DNA from: G963708325 sp963708325
GTDB lineage: Bacteria; Actinomycetota; Thermoleophilia; Solirubrobacterales; 70-9
Direction of reading: 5' to 3'
NCBI GenBank assembly: GCA_963708325.1
Contig: OY970203.1
Span: forward strand, 2,666,001 to 2,730,000
DNA: 64,000 bases
Shown: positions 22,118 through 30,494 of the stretch, piece by piece
How the letters are laid out: each line of letters starts with the position of its first letter
How positions within the stretch are numbered: the first letter of the stretch is position 1
Made by a program: the position numbers and the translations under genes
The notes under the pieces: model-generated
What the model was told of the DNA's origin: nothing
The model's database searches: none
Seen by the model: the letters and a program-made list of their open reading frames with translations, nothing else

Positions 22118-22259
22118 GCCGCCTCCGCCGCCCTCGCCGGCCGCCCGCCCGGTCTCACGTCCCTTCGTGCCGTCTCGGCCTTCACGTCCATTCTCTGCCT
22201 GAGCAATGCAAGATCCGTTTCCGCGCCGGCCGCGAATTGCGGATGCCCGGGGCGGCCGC

Positions 22260-22265
22260 TATCCA
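22260..22265 (+). promoter_or_regulatory. -10 hexamer of a leaderless promoter
   Basis: TATCCA ends seven bases before GTG 22273 with no Shine-Dalgarno sequence, which helps to choose that start. The match to TAnnnT is imperfect. Confidence 0.35.
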
Positions 22266-22272
22266 TTCTCCC

Positions 22273-22902
22273 GTGGCACGTCCTCGAAGGCCCGCCGAGC
22301 GCCTGCGCACCGCCGTCGAGGCGATGCCCCGCCGCACCCGCGAGGCGATGCTGCGCGGCCTCGACGGCAACAAGATCATTGTCGGCGCCTACACCGACAA
22401 GCGCGGCGGCGTCTGCCCGATGCTCGCCGCGCACCGCAACGGCGGCCGCACCGACCTCAGCAGCTTCGCCCGCTCCTGGGACCGCTTCACCGGCGCCGTG
22501 AAGGGCCGCTCCCGCCGCGCCAGCCGCCGCGAGCTGACCGCCCTGCGCAGCTATCTCGAGCACAGCCTCCTGCGCGACGAGCAGGACGACCGCTCCGTCG
22601 CCGAGCTCGCCGCCGAGATCCGCCACCAGCGCCGCACCGTCGCGTCGGCGCCGGCACCCGGCGCCACCGAGTCACGGGCCGCCCCCGCCGAGCCGGCCGC
22701 CCCCGCGGAGCGCTCGGACAGGGGCGACCGCGACCGCCGCCGCGAGCTGCGGCGCCGCCTGCGCTGGGCATGGCTGATCCCGGCCCGCCGCTACGACACC
22801 TACGCCCGGCGCGTCGCCGCCGCCGAGGAGCAGGCCGCCGAGCTTCGCGCCGCCGACCTGCTCGACGCCCGCGAGCGCCTCCAGGGCGAGCCCTCCGCCT
22901 GA
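22273..22902 (+). CDS. Conserved-looking hypothetical protein, basic and Arg-rich
   Basis: I do not recognise this family. From GTG 22273 it has 209 residues. Residues 1-90 look like a compact domain (LRGLDGNKIIVGAYTDKRGG, RSWDRFTGAVKGRSRRASRR, LTALRSYLEHSLL). This is followed by a Pro/Ala linker and a highly charged helical C-terminus (RRRLRWAWLIPARRYDTYAR), probably a coiled coil. There is no signal peptide or membrane span. TTG 22237 and ATG 22243 would add about ten residues. It is divergent from the glycosyltransferase and convergent with the next SDR. Codon bias fits a real gene. Confidence 0.7.
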   Translation: MARPRRPAERLRTAVEAMPRRTREAMLRGLDGNKIIVGAYTDKRGGVCPMLAAHRNGGRTDLSSFARSWDRFTGAVKGRSRRASRRELTALRSYLEHSLLRDEQDDRSVAELAAEIRHQRRTVASAPAPGATESRAAPAEPAAPAERSDRGDRDRRRELRRRLRWAWLIPARRYDTYARRVAAAEEQAAELRAADLLDARERLQGEPSA

Positions 22903-22936
22903 CCCACCGCCGCGCCGCCGCCCGCCGCGCCCCGGC

Positions 22937-23665
22937 CTACGGCGCGAAACCCTCGGTCGGCCGCGAGAACACGATCTCCGGCACGACGCAGTTGGGCGAC
23001 GTGCGCAGCAGGAACCGCACCGCCTCGGCGATGTCCTCCGGCCGGATCATCTCCTCCTGGCCGACGTTCCCGCGCGCCCACTCCGTCATGTCGGTGTCGA
23101 CCAGCCCGGGGCACAGCGCGGTCACCTGGATCCCGTCGGCGCCGACCTCCTTCTGCGTCGCCTGGCTGAACCCGACCACCCCGAACTTCGTCGCCGCGTA
23201 CACCGATATCCACGGCTGCCCCGACTTGCCCGCGATCGACGCGGTGTTGACGATCAGCGCCTTTCCGTGCTCGGCCCCGGCCTCGCGCATCAGCGGCAGC
23301 GCCTCGCGCGTGGCGAGGATCACCGCGCGAAGGTTGACGTCGAGCTGCATGTCGGCGTGCTTGGTGGCGATCTCCGCCATCGCCGATCCGATCCCGACGC
23401 CCGCGTTGTTGACCAACACGTCGAGCCGCCCGTAGCGATCGCGGTGCGCCGCGATCAGCGCCAGGATGTCCTCCTCCTTGGCCATGTTCGCGGGGACGCT
23501 GTTCACCTCGGCGCCCCCCTCGCGCAGGTCCTCCGCCGCCGCCTCGAGCTTGTCCGGTCGCCGCGCCGACAGGGTGAGCGCATAGCCCTCCTCGCCCAGC
23601 ATCGTCGCGATCGCCAAACCGATCCCGCTCGACCCTCCCGTGATCAGCGCAGCCCGATCCGCCAC
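22937..23665 (-). CDS. Short-chain dehydrogenase/reductase
   Basis: This 242-residue classical SDR has ALITGGSSGIGLAIA, NNAGVGIGSAM, catalytic Ser in NTASIAGKSG, YAATK, and the CPGLVDTDMTEWARG loop. GTG 23665 is preceded by AAGGAG at good spacing, so the further open upstream frame is not used. The SARRPDKLE segment after the second strand suggests NADP(H). The thioredoxin-fold lipoprotein gene diverges from it 53 bases away. The substrate is unknown; relatives include 3-oxoacyl reductases and alcohol dehydrogenases. Confidence 0.9.
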   Translation of the reverse strand: MADRAALITGGSSGIGLAIATMLGEEGYALTLSARRPDKLEAAAEDLREGGAEVNSVPANMAKEEDILALIAAHRDRYGRLDVLVNNAGVGIGSAMAEIATKHADMQLDVNLRAVILATREALPLMREAGAEHGKALIVNTASIAGKSGQPWISVYAATKFGVVGFSQATQKEVGADGIQVTALCPGLVDTDMTEWARGNVGQEEMIRPEDIAEAVRFLLRTSPNCVVPEIVFSRPTEGFAP

Positions 23666-23706
23666 CTGGTTCTCCTTCGCGTCGCTTGCCGGCGGCGGCA
23701 CCTTAT

Positions 23707-23712
23707 TACGAT
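23707..23712 (+). promoter_or_regulatory. -10 hexamer of a leaderless promoter
   Basis: TACGAT, in the context TTATTACGAT, ends six bases before GTG 23719. Confidence 0.5.
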
Positions 23713-23718
23713 GCAGCT

Positions 23719-24687
23719 GTGCGCTGCCGGCGTCCGGCGACACCATTCCTAGCGCTTGCCATCGCCGCGCTCGCCGCCGGCTGCGGCGGGGCCAGCGGCG
23801 CCTCCGACAGCCAGCCGCCCCCGAGCGTCTCCGATTTCCCCCCGGCCGGAGCCCGCACCCTCGACCAGGTCCTGCGAAGCGCCGACGCCGCCGGCCCCGT
23901 CGTCGCCCCCACGTCGCAGGTGTTCCGCGAGGGCAGGAACCGCTACGCGTTTGGCGTCTTCGAGCCCAGCGGCCGCAAGCTCGACGACGCCGCCGTCGCC
24001 CTCTACGTCGCCCACGGCGCCAGGGGCGTCGCCAAGGGCCCGTTTCCCGCCCGCATCGAGAGCATGCAGACGGAGACCAGGTACCGATCGCAGACCGTCG
24101 CCAGCGATCCTGACGCCGCCAACGTCGTCTACGTCACCCCGATCGACTTCGACGCGCCTGGCGAGTGGCGCGTGATCGCCCTCGTCCGCGACGGCGACAG
24201 GATCGTCGGCACCCGCGTCGCCAGCCCAGTCGTCGGCCGCTTCCCCAAGATCCCCGCGGTCGGCGACCGGGCGCCCGCGATCCACACCCCCACCACCGCC
24301 GACGTCGGCGGCAGGCTGCAGAAGATCGACACCCGCTCTCCCCACGACGACATGCACGCAGTCGACTTCGCCGATGCCCTCGGGCACAAGCCGACGGTGC
24401 TTCTGTTCGCCACTCCCGCCCTCTGCCAGAGTCGCGTGTGCGGTCCCGTCGTCGACGAGGCCGAGCAGGTCAAGCACCAGTACGGCGACCGGGTCGACTT
24501 CATCCACATGGAGATCTATGAGGACAACGACCCGAACAAGGGCGTGCGCCCCCAGGTGCGCGCCTACCACCTGCCGAGCGAGCCGTGGCTCTTCGTGATC
24601 GACCGCAAGGGCCGGATCAGCACCGAGATCGAGGGCGCCTTCGGGCTCGACGAGCTGGAGGCGGCCGTGAAGAAGGTGGCGGGCTGA
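23719..24687 (+). CDS. Lipoprotein with thioredoxin-like domain
   Basis: From GTG 23719 this is a 322-residue exported protein with the signal VRCRRPATPFLALAIAALAA ending in AGCGG, a likely lipidation Cys. The middle part is beta-rich (FREGRNRYAFGVFEPSGRKL). The C-terminal about 130 residues have a thioredoxin/peroxiredoxin-like fold: PTVLLFATPALCQSRVCGPV carries a CX4C pair, followed by DFIHMEIYED and PSEPWLFVIDRKGRI. The two Cys are spaced more widely than the CXXC of thioredoxin, so a redox role is plausible but not shown. The Hpt gene follows after two bases. Confidence 0.8.
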   Translation: MRCRRPATPFLALAIAALAAGCGGASGASDSQPPPSVSDFPPAGARTLDQVLRSADAAGPVVAPTSQVFREGRNRYAFGVFEPSGRKLDDAAVALYVAHGARGVAKGPFPARIESMQTETRYRSQTVASDPDAANVVYVTPIDFDAPGEWRVIALVRDGDRIVGTRVASPVVGRFPKIPAVGDRAPAIHTPTTADVGGRLQKIDTRSPHDDMHAVDFADALGHKPTVLLFATPALCQSRVCGPVVDEAEQVKHQYGDRVDFIHMEIYEDNDPNKGVRPQVRAYHLPSEPWLFVIDRKGRISTEIEGAFGLDELEAAVKKVAG

Positions 24688-24689
24688 GC

Positions 24690-25079
24690 GTGCGGAGGGC
24701 CGACGACGCCGGCCTGCTGGACGCGTTCGCGCGCGAGGCGCGCGGCCGCACCGAGGCGATCGCCGAGGCGATGCGGTCTGTCGAAGCCGGCTCGTCGCCA
24801 TCGCTCGACACGCTGGAGTCGCTGCGCCGCGAAGCCCACACCCTGAGGGGCACCGCGGCGGTGCTCGAGCTTCCCCGCATCTCCGAGCTGGCCTCGCTGA
24901 TGGAGACGACGATCCGGTCCGCATCCAGCGACCAGGAGATCCACCCCGACAGGGCGGCCTGGCTGGAGCGCGCCGCCCTCGCCCTCCGCGAGGGCGCCGA
25001 GGCGGCCGCCGACGATGCCCCCGAGCCGCCCTCGCTCGCCGAGGCGATCGGCGCAGCCCCCGCCGCGGACGGGGCCTGA
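24690..25079 (+). CDS. Hpt (histidine phosphotransfer) domain protein
   Basis: This is a 129-residue protein, essentially one Hpt four-helix bundle. The phosphoacceptor motif is REAHTLRGTAAVLELP, matching HXLKGXA with Arg for Lys, and DLLDAFAREARGRTEA-type helices surround it. GTG 24690 follows the lipoprotein stop by two bases and removes an open but shadow-like upstream extension. An Ala/Pro-rich tail follows. No histidine kinase or response regulator lies in the window, so its partners are elsewhere. Confidence 0.75.
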   Translation: MRRADDAGLLDAFAREARGRTEAIAEAMRSVEAGSSPSLDTLESLRREAHTLRGTAAVLELPRISELASLMETTIRSASSDQEIHPDRAAWLERAALALREGAEAAADDAPEPPSLAEAIGAAPAADGA

Positions 25080-25144
25080 TCCGCGCTCGCGGCCCGTAGC
25101 TGCAAGAGTGCACCGCCTCGTCCGGTCACCAGAACAGGGGAGAT

Positions 25145-25930
25145 ATGGGAAAGCTCGCGTTGGTCACGGTTGTGTCGCTGCTGGCATCAGGCCTGGCGGC
25201 CTGTGGGGGTGGTGGGGCCCCGTCGAAGCAGGACTTCACGGCAGAGGCGAACAAGGCGTGCACGGACGGAACGCGCAAGCTCACGGAGTTGAACCTGGAG
25301 CAGGGGCCTGCGACCAACCCGCAGGAGGACGCGAAGTTCGGCGCGGCACAGCTCTCGGTGCGCGAGCAGAACCTCAAGCAGATGCGCCAGATCGAGCCAT
25401 CGACGGAGGAGAAGCAGGCGTACGAGAGCTACCTCGACCTGCGCCAGAAGTCGCTCGACGCGCAGCAGGCCGTCATCACGGCCCTGAAGAAGAACGACTC
25501 CGCCGCGGTCAAGCAGCTCGCCGCGAAGTTCACCGAGTCACAGGCGGAGGTATCGAAGGCCGCCGACGAGCTCGGCCTCGACGTCTGCGCAGCGAAGCTG
25601 TCGATCAGCGACTCCAAGGCCGTCGGCGGGGTGATAGGGACCTACGAGGCGACGGCTGACCCGAAGCTGGCCTGCAAGGAGCTGGTGACGCCTCAATTCC
25701 TCAAGATCACCGATGTCACCTACTCGAAATGCGCAGCGGCGCTGGAGAAGCAGAACACAAATGGCGAGCTCCCCGAGAGCGTCGACGTGACCAAGGTCGA
25801 GGGCGTGGACGGGACCGTCGCCACGATCGAGTTCAAGGACGTCGGCGGGAAATACGACGGCGTCCCGACCAAGGCCACGCTCGTCTACGTCGACGGAAAG
25901 TGGAAGATCTTCAACCTCGTCTCCACGTAG
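25145..25930 (+). CDS. Two-domain lipoprotein of unknown function
   Basis: This 261-residue protein has a clear lipoprotein signal (SLLASGLAACGGGG), with AGGGGAGAT just before ATG 25145. The first part (residues about 25-140) is helical with two Cys: one in EANKACTDGTRKL and one in ELGLDVCA. This layout resembles the lipoprotein at 57676. The second part (about 140-261) has an NTF2-like look: VGGVIGTYEATADPKLACKE, two more Cys, and a final LVYVDGKWKIFNLV strand. No catalytic residues are recognisable. It is probably a fusion of a binding helix bundle with an NTF2-like domain. Confidence 0.78.
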   Translation: MGKLALVTVVSLLASGLAACGGGGAPSKQDFTAEANKACTDGTRKLTELNLEQGPATNPQEDAKFGAAQLSVREQNLKQMRQIEPSTEEKQAYESYLDLRQKSLDAQQAVITALKKNDSAAVKQLAAKFTESQAEVSKAADELGLDVCAAKLSISDSKAVGGVIGTYEATADPKLACKELVTPQFLKITDVTYSKCAAALEKQNTNGELPESVDVTKVEGVDGTVATIEFKDVGGKYDGVPTKATLVYVDGKWKIFNLVST

Positions 25931-25955
25931 GCGAGGGGTGTGAAGCCGCCTCAAC

Positions 25956-25961
25956 TACCAT
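25956..25961 (+). promoter_or_regulatory. -10 hexamer of a leaderless promoter
   Basis: TACCAT ends eight bases before ATG 25970 of the small hypothetical gene. Confidence 0.45.
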
Positions 25962-25969
25962 CGCCGAGC

Positions 25970-26191
25970 ATGGCGGCGATGATCTGGTTCATGCCTCTGA
26001 GCGACCGGGGGCGGGAGCTGATGGACGACATGGAGCGACAGACCGAGCACTCTCCGACCCAGGTGCGCGACGACGGGTCGCGCTGCTACTACCTCAGCGC
26101 CGAGGGAGCCGGCGTCGAGGCCTTCGATGAAAAGCTCGACGCCATGGACGCCGACTGGCGCGAGCATTTGACCCGCGCCGCCGGGCAGTAA
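25970..26191 (+). CDS. Small hypothetical protein
   Basis: This is a 73-residue acidic protein (MAAMIWFMPLSDRGRELMDD ... EHLTRAAGQ) that I do not recognise. It is supported by a leaderless-type promoter and codon bias. There is no signal peptide. The stop is five bases from the end of the convergent SnoaL gene. Confidence 0.5.
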   Translation: MAAMIWFMPLSDRGRELMDDMERQTEHSPTQVRDDGSRCYYLSAEGAGVEAFDEKLDAMDADWREHLTRAAGQ

Positions 26192-26196
26192 GCGGC

Positions 26197-26604
26197 CTAC
26201 GCCGACAGACCGGCGGCTTCGAGGGCCTCTTTGGGGTCGAGGTAGGTACGAACCCGAATCCCCTTGCCGTTCTTGAACTCGACCACGGTGGCGTGAGGCG
26301 ATTCGATCTCGGCCTCGCTTGCCGTCCCACGCCCGCGAACGCGGCCAATTGCGACCGTCCGATCGCCGAGGTCCCGGATATCCGGGTACTCGGCTTGAAA
26401 GTCGGAGAGGGTCTCGTAAAGGTCGCGGAGCCACTCGCGAACGCCCTCGTGTCCCCGGTAGACCGTCTGTTTGCCTCCCATCGCCATCAGGATCGCCGCA
26501 TGCCACTCAACCTCGGGGTCGAGCTCCGACAGCAGCGCTTCGGCATCTCGGCGGTTGATCGCGTCAAATGCGCGTTTGAAGACCTCGACGTTCTCCTGCG
26601 ACAT
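26197..26604 (-). CDS. SnoaL-like (NTF2-fold) protein
   Basis: This 135-residue protein has the NTF2-like alpha/beta cone fold. It starts MSQENVEVFKRAFDAINRRD, continues through LDPEVEWHAAI and VYRGHEGVREWLRDL, and ends KEALEAAGLSA. Members are polyketide cyclases, isomerases or binding proteins, and the function here cannot be told. A GATACT box (26614-26619 on the minus strand) ends nine bases upstream of ATG. The same box at the same distance precedes the broken relative at 51992-52284, which confirms the start. Confidence 0.85.
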   Translation of the reverse strand: MSQENVEVFKRAFDAINRRDAEALLSELDPEVEWHAAILMAMGGKQTVYRGHEGVREWLRDLYETLSDFQAEYPDIRDLGDRTVAIGRVRGRGTASEAEIESPHATVVEFKNGKGIRVRTYLDPKEALEAAGLSA

Positions 26605-26613
26605 CGCCCGCGC

Positions 26614-26619
26614 AGTATC
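26614..26619 (-). promoter_or_regulatory. -10 hexamer of the SnoaL gene
   Basis: GATACT on the minus strand ends nine bases before the ATG and is shared in sequence and spacing with the SnoaL pseudogene promoter at 52294-52299. Confidence 0.5.
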
Positions 26620-26660
26620 GCGCGGAGAGGGAGGAGGTGGTGGACCGATGCGTGGCTAGA

Positions 26661-26837
26661 TCAATCCCTGCGCCGCCGCCAGTCGCGAACGGCGAACACG
26701 ATCCAGCCAACGACCGCCACGAGCAGCGCCCAAGTCAATATCGCCAGCCAGACAGCGGGAGTCGTGACGAGGGCGATGATGAGGGCGACAACCACCACCG
26801 CGAGGCCGACGAGAAGTCCGAGGCGACTGGGCGACAC
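26661..26837 (-). CDS. Small two-span membrane protein
   Basis: This 58-residue protein has two hydrophobic helices (GLLVGLAVVVVALIIALV and LAILTWALLVAVVGWIVFAV) and a basic end RDWRRRRD, so it should be inserted with a cytoplasmic C-terminus. GTG 26837 is favoured by TACGTT (26845-26850, minus strand) seven bases upstream; a start at 26867 would add ten residues. The function is unknown. Confidence 0.6.
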   Translation of the reverse strand: MSPSRLGLLVGLAVVVVALIIALVTTPAVWLAILTWALLVAVVGWIVFAVRDWRRRRD

Positions 26838-26844
26838 GGCGCTG

Positions 26845-26850
26845 AACGTA
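26845..26850 (-). promoter_or_regulatory. -10 hexamer of a leaderless promoter
   Basis: TACGTT on the minus strand ends seven bases before GTG 26837. Confidence 0.45.
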
Positions 26851-27047
26851 GCACCGGGGGCCGCCATGCCTGAGGATCCAACCTCGGCGTCCTATCACGG
26901 CATCGGCCGGGGGAGGGAACCCTTGCCACCGCGAGCAGTTCGATTCGGCGCTCCATTGGGCAGCGATCGGGCAGCGAGCCGATGCTGACCATCCCCGACC
27001 CCGGTGGCGACAATCAGGCGGAGCCAGGACTCGGCACCACAAAGCCA

Positions 27048-27053
27048 TAATCT
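27048..27053 (+). promoter_or_regulatory. -10 hexamer upstream of the CAT-anticodon tRNA
   Basis: TAATCT ends nine bases before the first base of the tRNA. The other about 180 bases back to the small membrane protein gene hold nothing I can support. Confidence 0.45.
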
Positions 27054-27062
27054 CAAACACCC

Positions 27063-27136
27063 GGGCCGGTAGCTCAGTCGGTCAGAGCAGCGGACTCATA
27101 ATCCGTCGGTCGGTGGTTCGAATCCACCCCGGCCCA
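27063..27136 (+). tRNA. tRNA with CAT anticodon (elongator Met, or Ile2)
   Basis: The acceptor GGGCCGG (27063-27069) pairs with CCGGCCC (27129-27135), discriminator A 27136. The anticodon stem GCGGA/TCCGT holds the loop CTCATAA, giving CAT. The T arm is GGTGG TTCGAAT CCACC. It is not an initiator because the first pair is G-C. Elongator Met and lysidine-modified Ile2 share this anticodon; the arm sequences slightly resemble E. coli Ile2. The 3' CCA is not encoded. Confidence 0.9.
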
Positions 27137-27191
27137 TAACAGCGCCTACCTGCTCGGGGGGCGAACGTCCTTCTCACCGACCGGCGGACGC

Positions 27192-27197
27192 TAGGGT
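27192..27197 (+). promoter_or_regulatory. -10 hexamer of a leaderless promoter
   Basis: TAGGGT ends six bases before ATG 27204 of the phosphoglucomutase gene. Confidence 0.45.
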
Positions 27198-27203
27198 CTC
27201 GCC

Positions 27204-27968
27204 ATGGCGAGCGAGATCCGGTTGGATCGCCTCGATGCGGTGATCTTCGACCTCGACGGCGTGATCACCGACACCGCGTCCGTCCACGCTGCCGCCTGGA
27301 GGCGGATGTTCGACCAGTTCCTCGCGGACCGGGCAGACCGCCAGGGCGAAGGCCATCAACCGTTTTCGCCGGAGGACTACTACCTGTACGTGAACGGAAA
27401 GCCTCGCTACGACGGCGTGGAGTCGTTTCTCGCCTCTCGTGCGATATCGATCCCGCGCGGGGAGCCGAGCGACCTCCCCACCGCGGAGACCTCGTGCGGG
27501 TTGGGCAATCGCAAGGACGCGCTCTTCCTCGCCCTGTTGCGGGAGCAGGGGGCCGCCCCCTTTCCGTCCTCGATCGACTTGCTGCACCGGCTTCGCGCGA
27601 GCGGGTGTCGGACGGCGATCATCTCCGCGTCGCGTAACTGCGCCGACGTTCTTGAGGCGGCGGGAGTGGCGGAGCTCTTCGACGCGAAGGTCGATGGGAT
27701 GGACGCGGACGAGCTTGGTCTCGGCGGCAAGCCCGACCCCGCCGTCTTCCTCGAGGCGGCGAGCCGGCTCGGGGTCGAGCCGGCGCGAGCCGCTGTGATC
27801 GAGGACGCGCTCGCTGGCGTCGACGCTGGGCGCCGCGGCGGCTTCGGGCTCGTGATCGGCGTCGACCGGGCCGGCCACGCCGAGGCGCTGCGGGAACACG
27901 GCGCCGACCTCGTGGTCGGCGACCTGGGCGAGTTGCGCGTCTCGGCGACGAGCGGAAAGGACCGGTGA
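27204..27968 (+). CDS. HAD-family beta-phosphoglucomutase-like phosphatase
   Basis: This 254-residue HAD hydrolase has the beta-phosphoglucomutase architecture. The nucleophile motif DAVIFDLDGVITDTAS has Asp and the +2 Asp, followed by a helical cap with HAAAWRRMFDQFL. Motif II is IISASRNC, motif III Lys is in GGKPDPAVF, and the acidic motif IV is AVIEDALAGVDAG. It would convert beta-glucose 1-phosphate to glucose 6-phosphate. It overlaps the GH65 gene by four bases (GTGA), so the product of that phosphorylase is the likely substrate. The pair resembles the Rv3400-Rv3401 arrangement of Mycobacterium tuberculosis. Confidence 0.88.
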   Translation: MASEIRLDRLDAVIFDLDGVITDTASVHAAAWRRMFDQFLADRADRQGEGHQPFSPEDYYLYVNGKPRYDGVESFLASRAISIPRGEPSDLPTAETSCGLGNRKDALFLALLREQGAAPFPSSIDLLHRLRASGCRTAIISASRNCADVLEAAGVAELFDAKVDGMDADELGLGGKPDPAVFLEAASRLGVEPARAAVIEDALAGVDAGRRGGFGLVIGVDRAGHAEALREHGADLVVGDLGELRVSATSGKDR

Positions 27969-30394
27969 GCGACCCCGTCCCCGCCAGGGGGCCGATCCTG
28001 AGCGACTGGTCGCTGGCCTACGAAGGCTTCGACCCTGCGCAAGAGCCGCTGCGCGAGGCGCTCTGCACGCTCGGAAACGGGCGCTTTGCCAGCCGCGGCG
28101 CTGCGCCTGAGGCGGATGCGGACGGGATTCATTACCCGGGCACCTATGCCGCCGGTTGCTACAACCGGCTCACCAGCGAGGTCGCGGGCCGTGACGTGGA
28201 GGACGAGTCGATCGTCAACCTGCCGAACTGGCTCCCCCTCAGCTTCCGGATCGAGGACGGTGAGTGGTTCGACATCTCCACGGTCCAGCTCGCCGAATAC
28301 CGCCAGGAGCTTGACTTGCGCCGCGCCGTTCTCACGCGGCGGGTGCGGTTCCGCGACGCCGAGGGTCGTGAGACCGCGATTACGCAGCGACGGTTCGTGA
28401 GCATGGCGAGCCCGAACGTTGCCGCGCTTGAGACGACTCTGCTTCCTGTCGACTGGTCCGGCTCGGTGACCTTCCGCTCGGCTCTCGACGGCCGGGTGAC
28501 CAACGGCGGCGTCGCCCGCTACCGCGGACTTTCCAGCCGCCACCTGGCGCGGGTCGACGCGCGCGCCGTCGACTCCGAGACGATCCTGCTCGCGGCCGAG
28601 ACCAGCCAGTCGCGCGTTCGCCTCGCCGAGGCGGCGCGGACGCGGCTGCGGCGCAACAGTGAGGTCGCACCGCTCACCAGCCGCGTAATCGAGGAGCCGG
28701 CCCGGATCGGACTGGAGATCCACACGGAGGTGACCGAGGAGGAAGAGATCACGGTCGAGAAGGTCGTCACCCTGTACACGTCACGCCAGCCGGCGATCTC
28801 CGAGCCGAGCCTGGACGCCCGCACGGCGGTGGCGCGCTTGCCCGGCTTCGACGAGCTGCTTCGAGAGCACGTGCTGCGCTGGGACGAGCTCTGGGATCTG
28901 TGCTCGCTCGAGCTGGAGGACAACGACGAGCTCGCCGCGGCCCAGGTTCGGATCAACGTCTTCCATCTTCTGGGAACGATCTCCGAGCACATCGCCGACA
29001 TCGACGCCGGCGTCACGGCCCGCGGCCTGGCCGGGGAGGCGTACCGCGGACACGTCTTCTGGGATGCGCTGTTCATCTTCCCTTTCTTCAATCTTCGCCT
29101 CCCGAATCTCACCCGAACCCTGATCGGGTACCGATACCAACGGCTCGATCAGGCCCGCTGGGCCGCGAGCGAGGCGGGATACGACGGAGCGCTGTTCCCG
29201 TGGCAAAGCGGCTCGACCGGCGCGGAGCTGACCCCCACGGTCCATCTCAACCCGCGCTCCGGACGCTGGACCCCGGACCACTCCCACCTTCAGCGACACA
29301 TCAACGCCGCGGTCGCCTATGACGTCTGGCTGTACCACCAGGCGACAAATGACGTCGAGTTCCTGGCCTTCCATGGCGCCGAGATCTTCATCGAGATCGC
29401 CCGCTTCTGGGCCACCATCGCCAGCTACGACTCGGCTCGCGAGCGGTACGTGATCCGCGGAGTGGTTGGTCCCGACGAGTACCACGACGCCTACCCGGGT
29501 TCCGAGCGGCCCGGGATCGACAACAACGCCTACACCAACGTGATGGCGGCCTGGGTGCTCTGGCGCGCTCCGGACGTCCTCGACGCGCTCCCCCAGCAGC
29601 GCCGCGAGGAGCTATCGCACATGCTCGGGTTGCGGCGCGAGGAGATCGAGCAGTGGGACGACGTCAGCCGCAAGCTGCTGATCCCCTTCCACGACGATGG
29701 CATCATCAGCCAGTTCGAGGGCTACGAGGGCTTGGAGGAGCTCGACTGGGAGGCTTATCGGGGGAGGTACGCGGACATCCAGCGGCTCGACCGGATCCTC
29801 GAGGCCGAAGGAGACAGCCCCAACCGCTACAAGGCCTCGAAGCAGGCGGACGTCCTGATGCTCTTCTACCTGTTCTCTGCGGATGAGCTGCGGATGCTCT
29901 TCGGCCGTCTGGGCTATCCGCTCGAGTTCGACACGATTCCCAGGAACCTCGAGTACTACCTGGCGCGCACATCGCATGGTTCGACCCTCAGCAAGGTGGT
30001 TCACGCCTGGGTGCTGGTCCGCTCCGATCGCGAGCGCGCCTGGAAGCTCTTCAACGAGGCGCTCGCGAGCGACCTTTTCGACACCCAGGGCGGCACGACT
30101 CCGGAAGGCGTGCACCTCGGCGCGATGGCAGGAACGGTGGACCTCGTCCAGCGCGCCTACACGGGGATCGAGACCAGGGAGGACGTGCTCTGGCTGGATC
30201 CGAGACTCCCCGAAGAGCTGACCAAGCTTCGGTTCAAGCTCCGCTACCGGCGCCACTGGGGACTGGAGATCGAGATCACCAGGGGCCGGGTCAGGGTCAG
30301 AGCCCGCCCGGCGGACGTCGATCCGATCAAGATCGGCATAAAGGGCGAGATCGTCGATTTGCACGCCGGCGCAACGCTGGAGCGCCCGCTGTGA
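27965..30394 (+). CDS. Glycoside hydrolase family 65 protein (disaccharide phosphorylase)
   Basis: This is an 809-residue GH65 enzyme, which by family would phosphorolyse trehalose, maltose or kojibiose to beta-glucose 1-phosphate plus glucose. The N-terminal beta-sandwich (residues about 1-300) is followed by the alpha/alpha barrel with HVFWDALFIFPFFNLRLPNL and the catalytic acid Glu505 in GVVGPDEYHDAYPG. The phosphate-binding loop is RTSHGSTLS, and a C-terminal beta domain closes the protein. GTG 27965 overlaps the phosphoglucomutase stop. The HGST loop favours phosphorylase over hydrolase activity. Which disaccharide is used cannot be told. Confidence 0.88.
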   Translation: MSDPVPARGPILSDWSLAYEGFDPAQEPLREALCTLGNGRFASRGAAPEADADGIHYPGTYAAGCYNRLTSEVAGRDVEDESIVNLPNWLPLSFRIEDGEWFDISTVQLAEYRQELDLRRAVLTRRVRFRDAEGRETAITQRRFVSMASPNVAALETTLLPVDWSGSVTFRSALDGRVTNGGVARYRGLSSRHLARVDARAVDSETILLAAETSQSRVRLAEAARTRLRRNSEVAPLTSRVIEEPARIGLEIHTEVTEEEEITVEKVVTLYTSRQPAISEPSLDARTAVARLPGFDELLREHVLRWDELWDLCSLELEDNDELAAAQVRINVFHLLGTISEHIADIDAGVTARGLAGEAYRGHVFWDALFIFPFFNLRLPNLTRTLIGYRYQRLDQARWAASEAGYDGALFPWQSGSTGAELTPTVHLNPRSGRWTPDHSHLQRHINAAVAYDVWLYHQATNDVEFLAFHGAEIFIEIARFWATIASYDSARERYVIRGVVGPDEYHDAYPGSERPGIDNNAYTNVMAAWVLWRAPDVLDALPQQRREELSHMLGLRREEIEQWDDVSRKLLIPFHDDGIISQFEGYEGLEELDWEAYRGRYADIQRLDRILEAEGDSPNRYKASKQADVLMLFYLFSADELRMLFGRLGYPLEFDTIPRNLEYYLARTSHGSTLSKVVHAWVLVRSDRERAWKLFNEALASDLFDTQGGTTPEGVHLGAMAGTVDLVQRAYTGIETREDVLWLDPRLPEELTKLRFKLRYRRHWGLEIEITRGRVRVRARPADVDPIKIGIKGEIVDLHAGATLERPL

Positions 30395-30494
30395 CCGGTG
30401 TGAACCGCCATCCGGCTCTGAGCGACCCGCTTGATTTCGCGTTCGAGGCGACTGGGATCCTCAGCCCGCCGTGGCGTTGCGAGAGGACGCGCGC

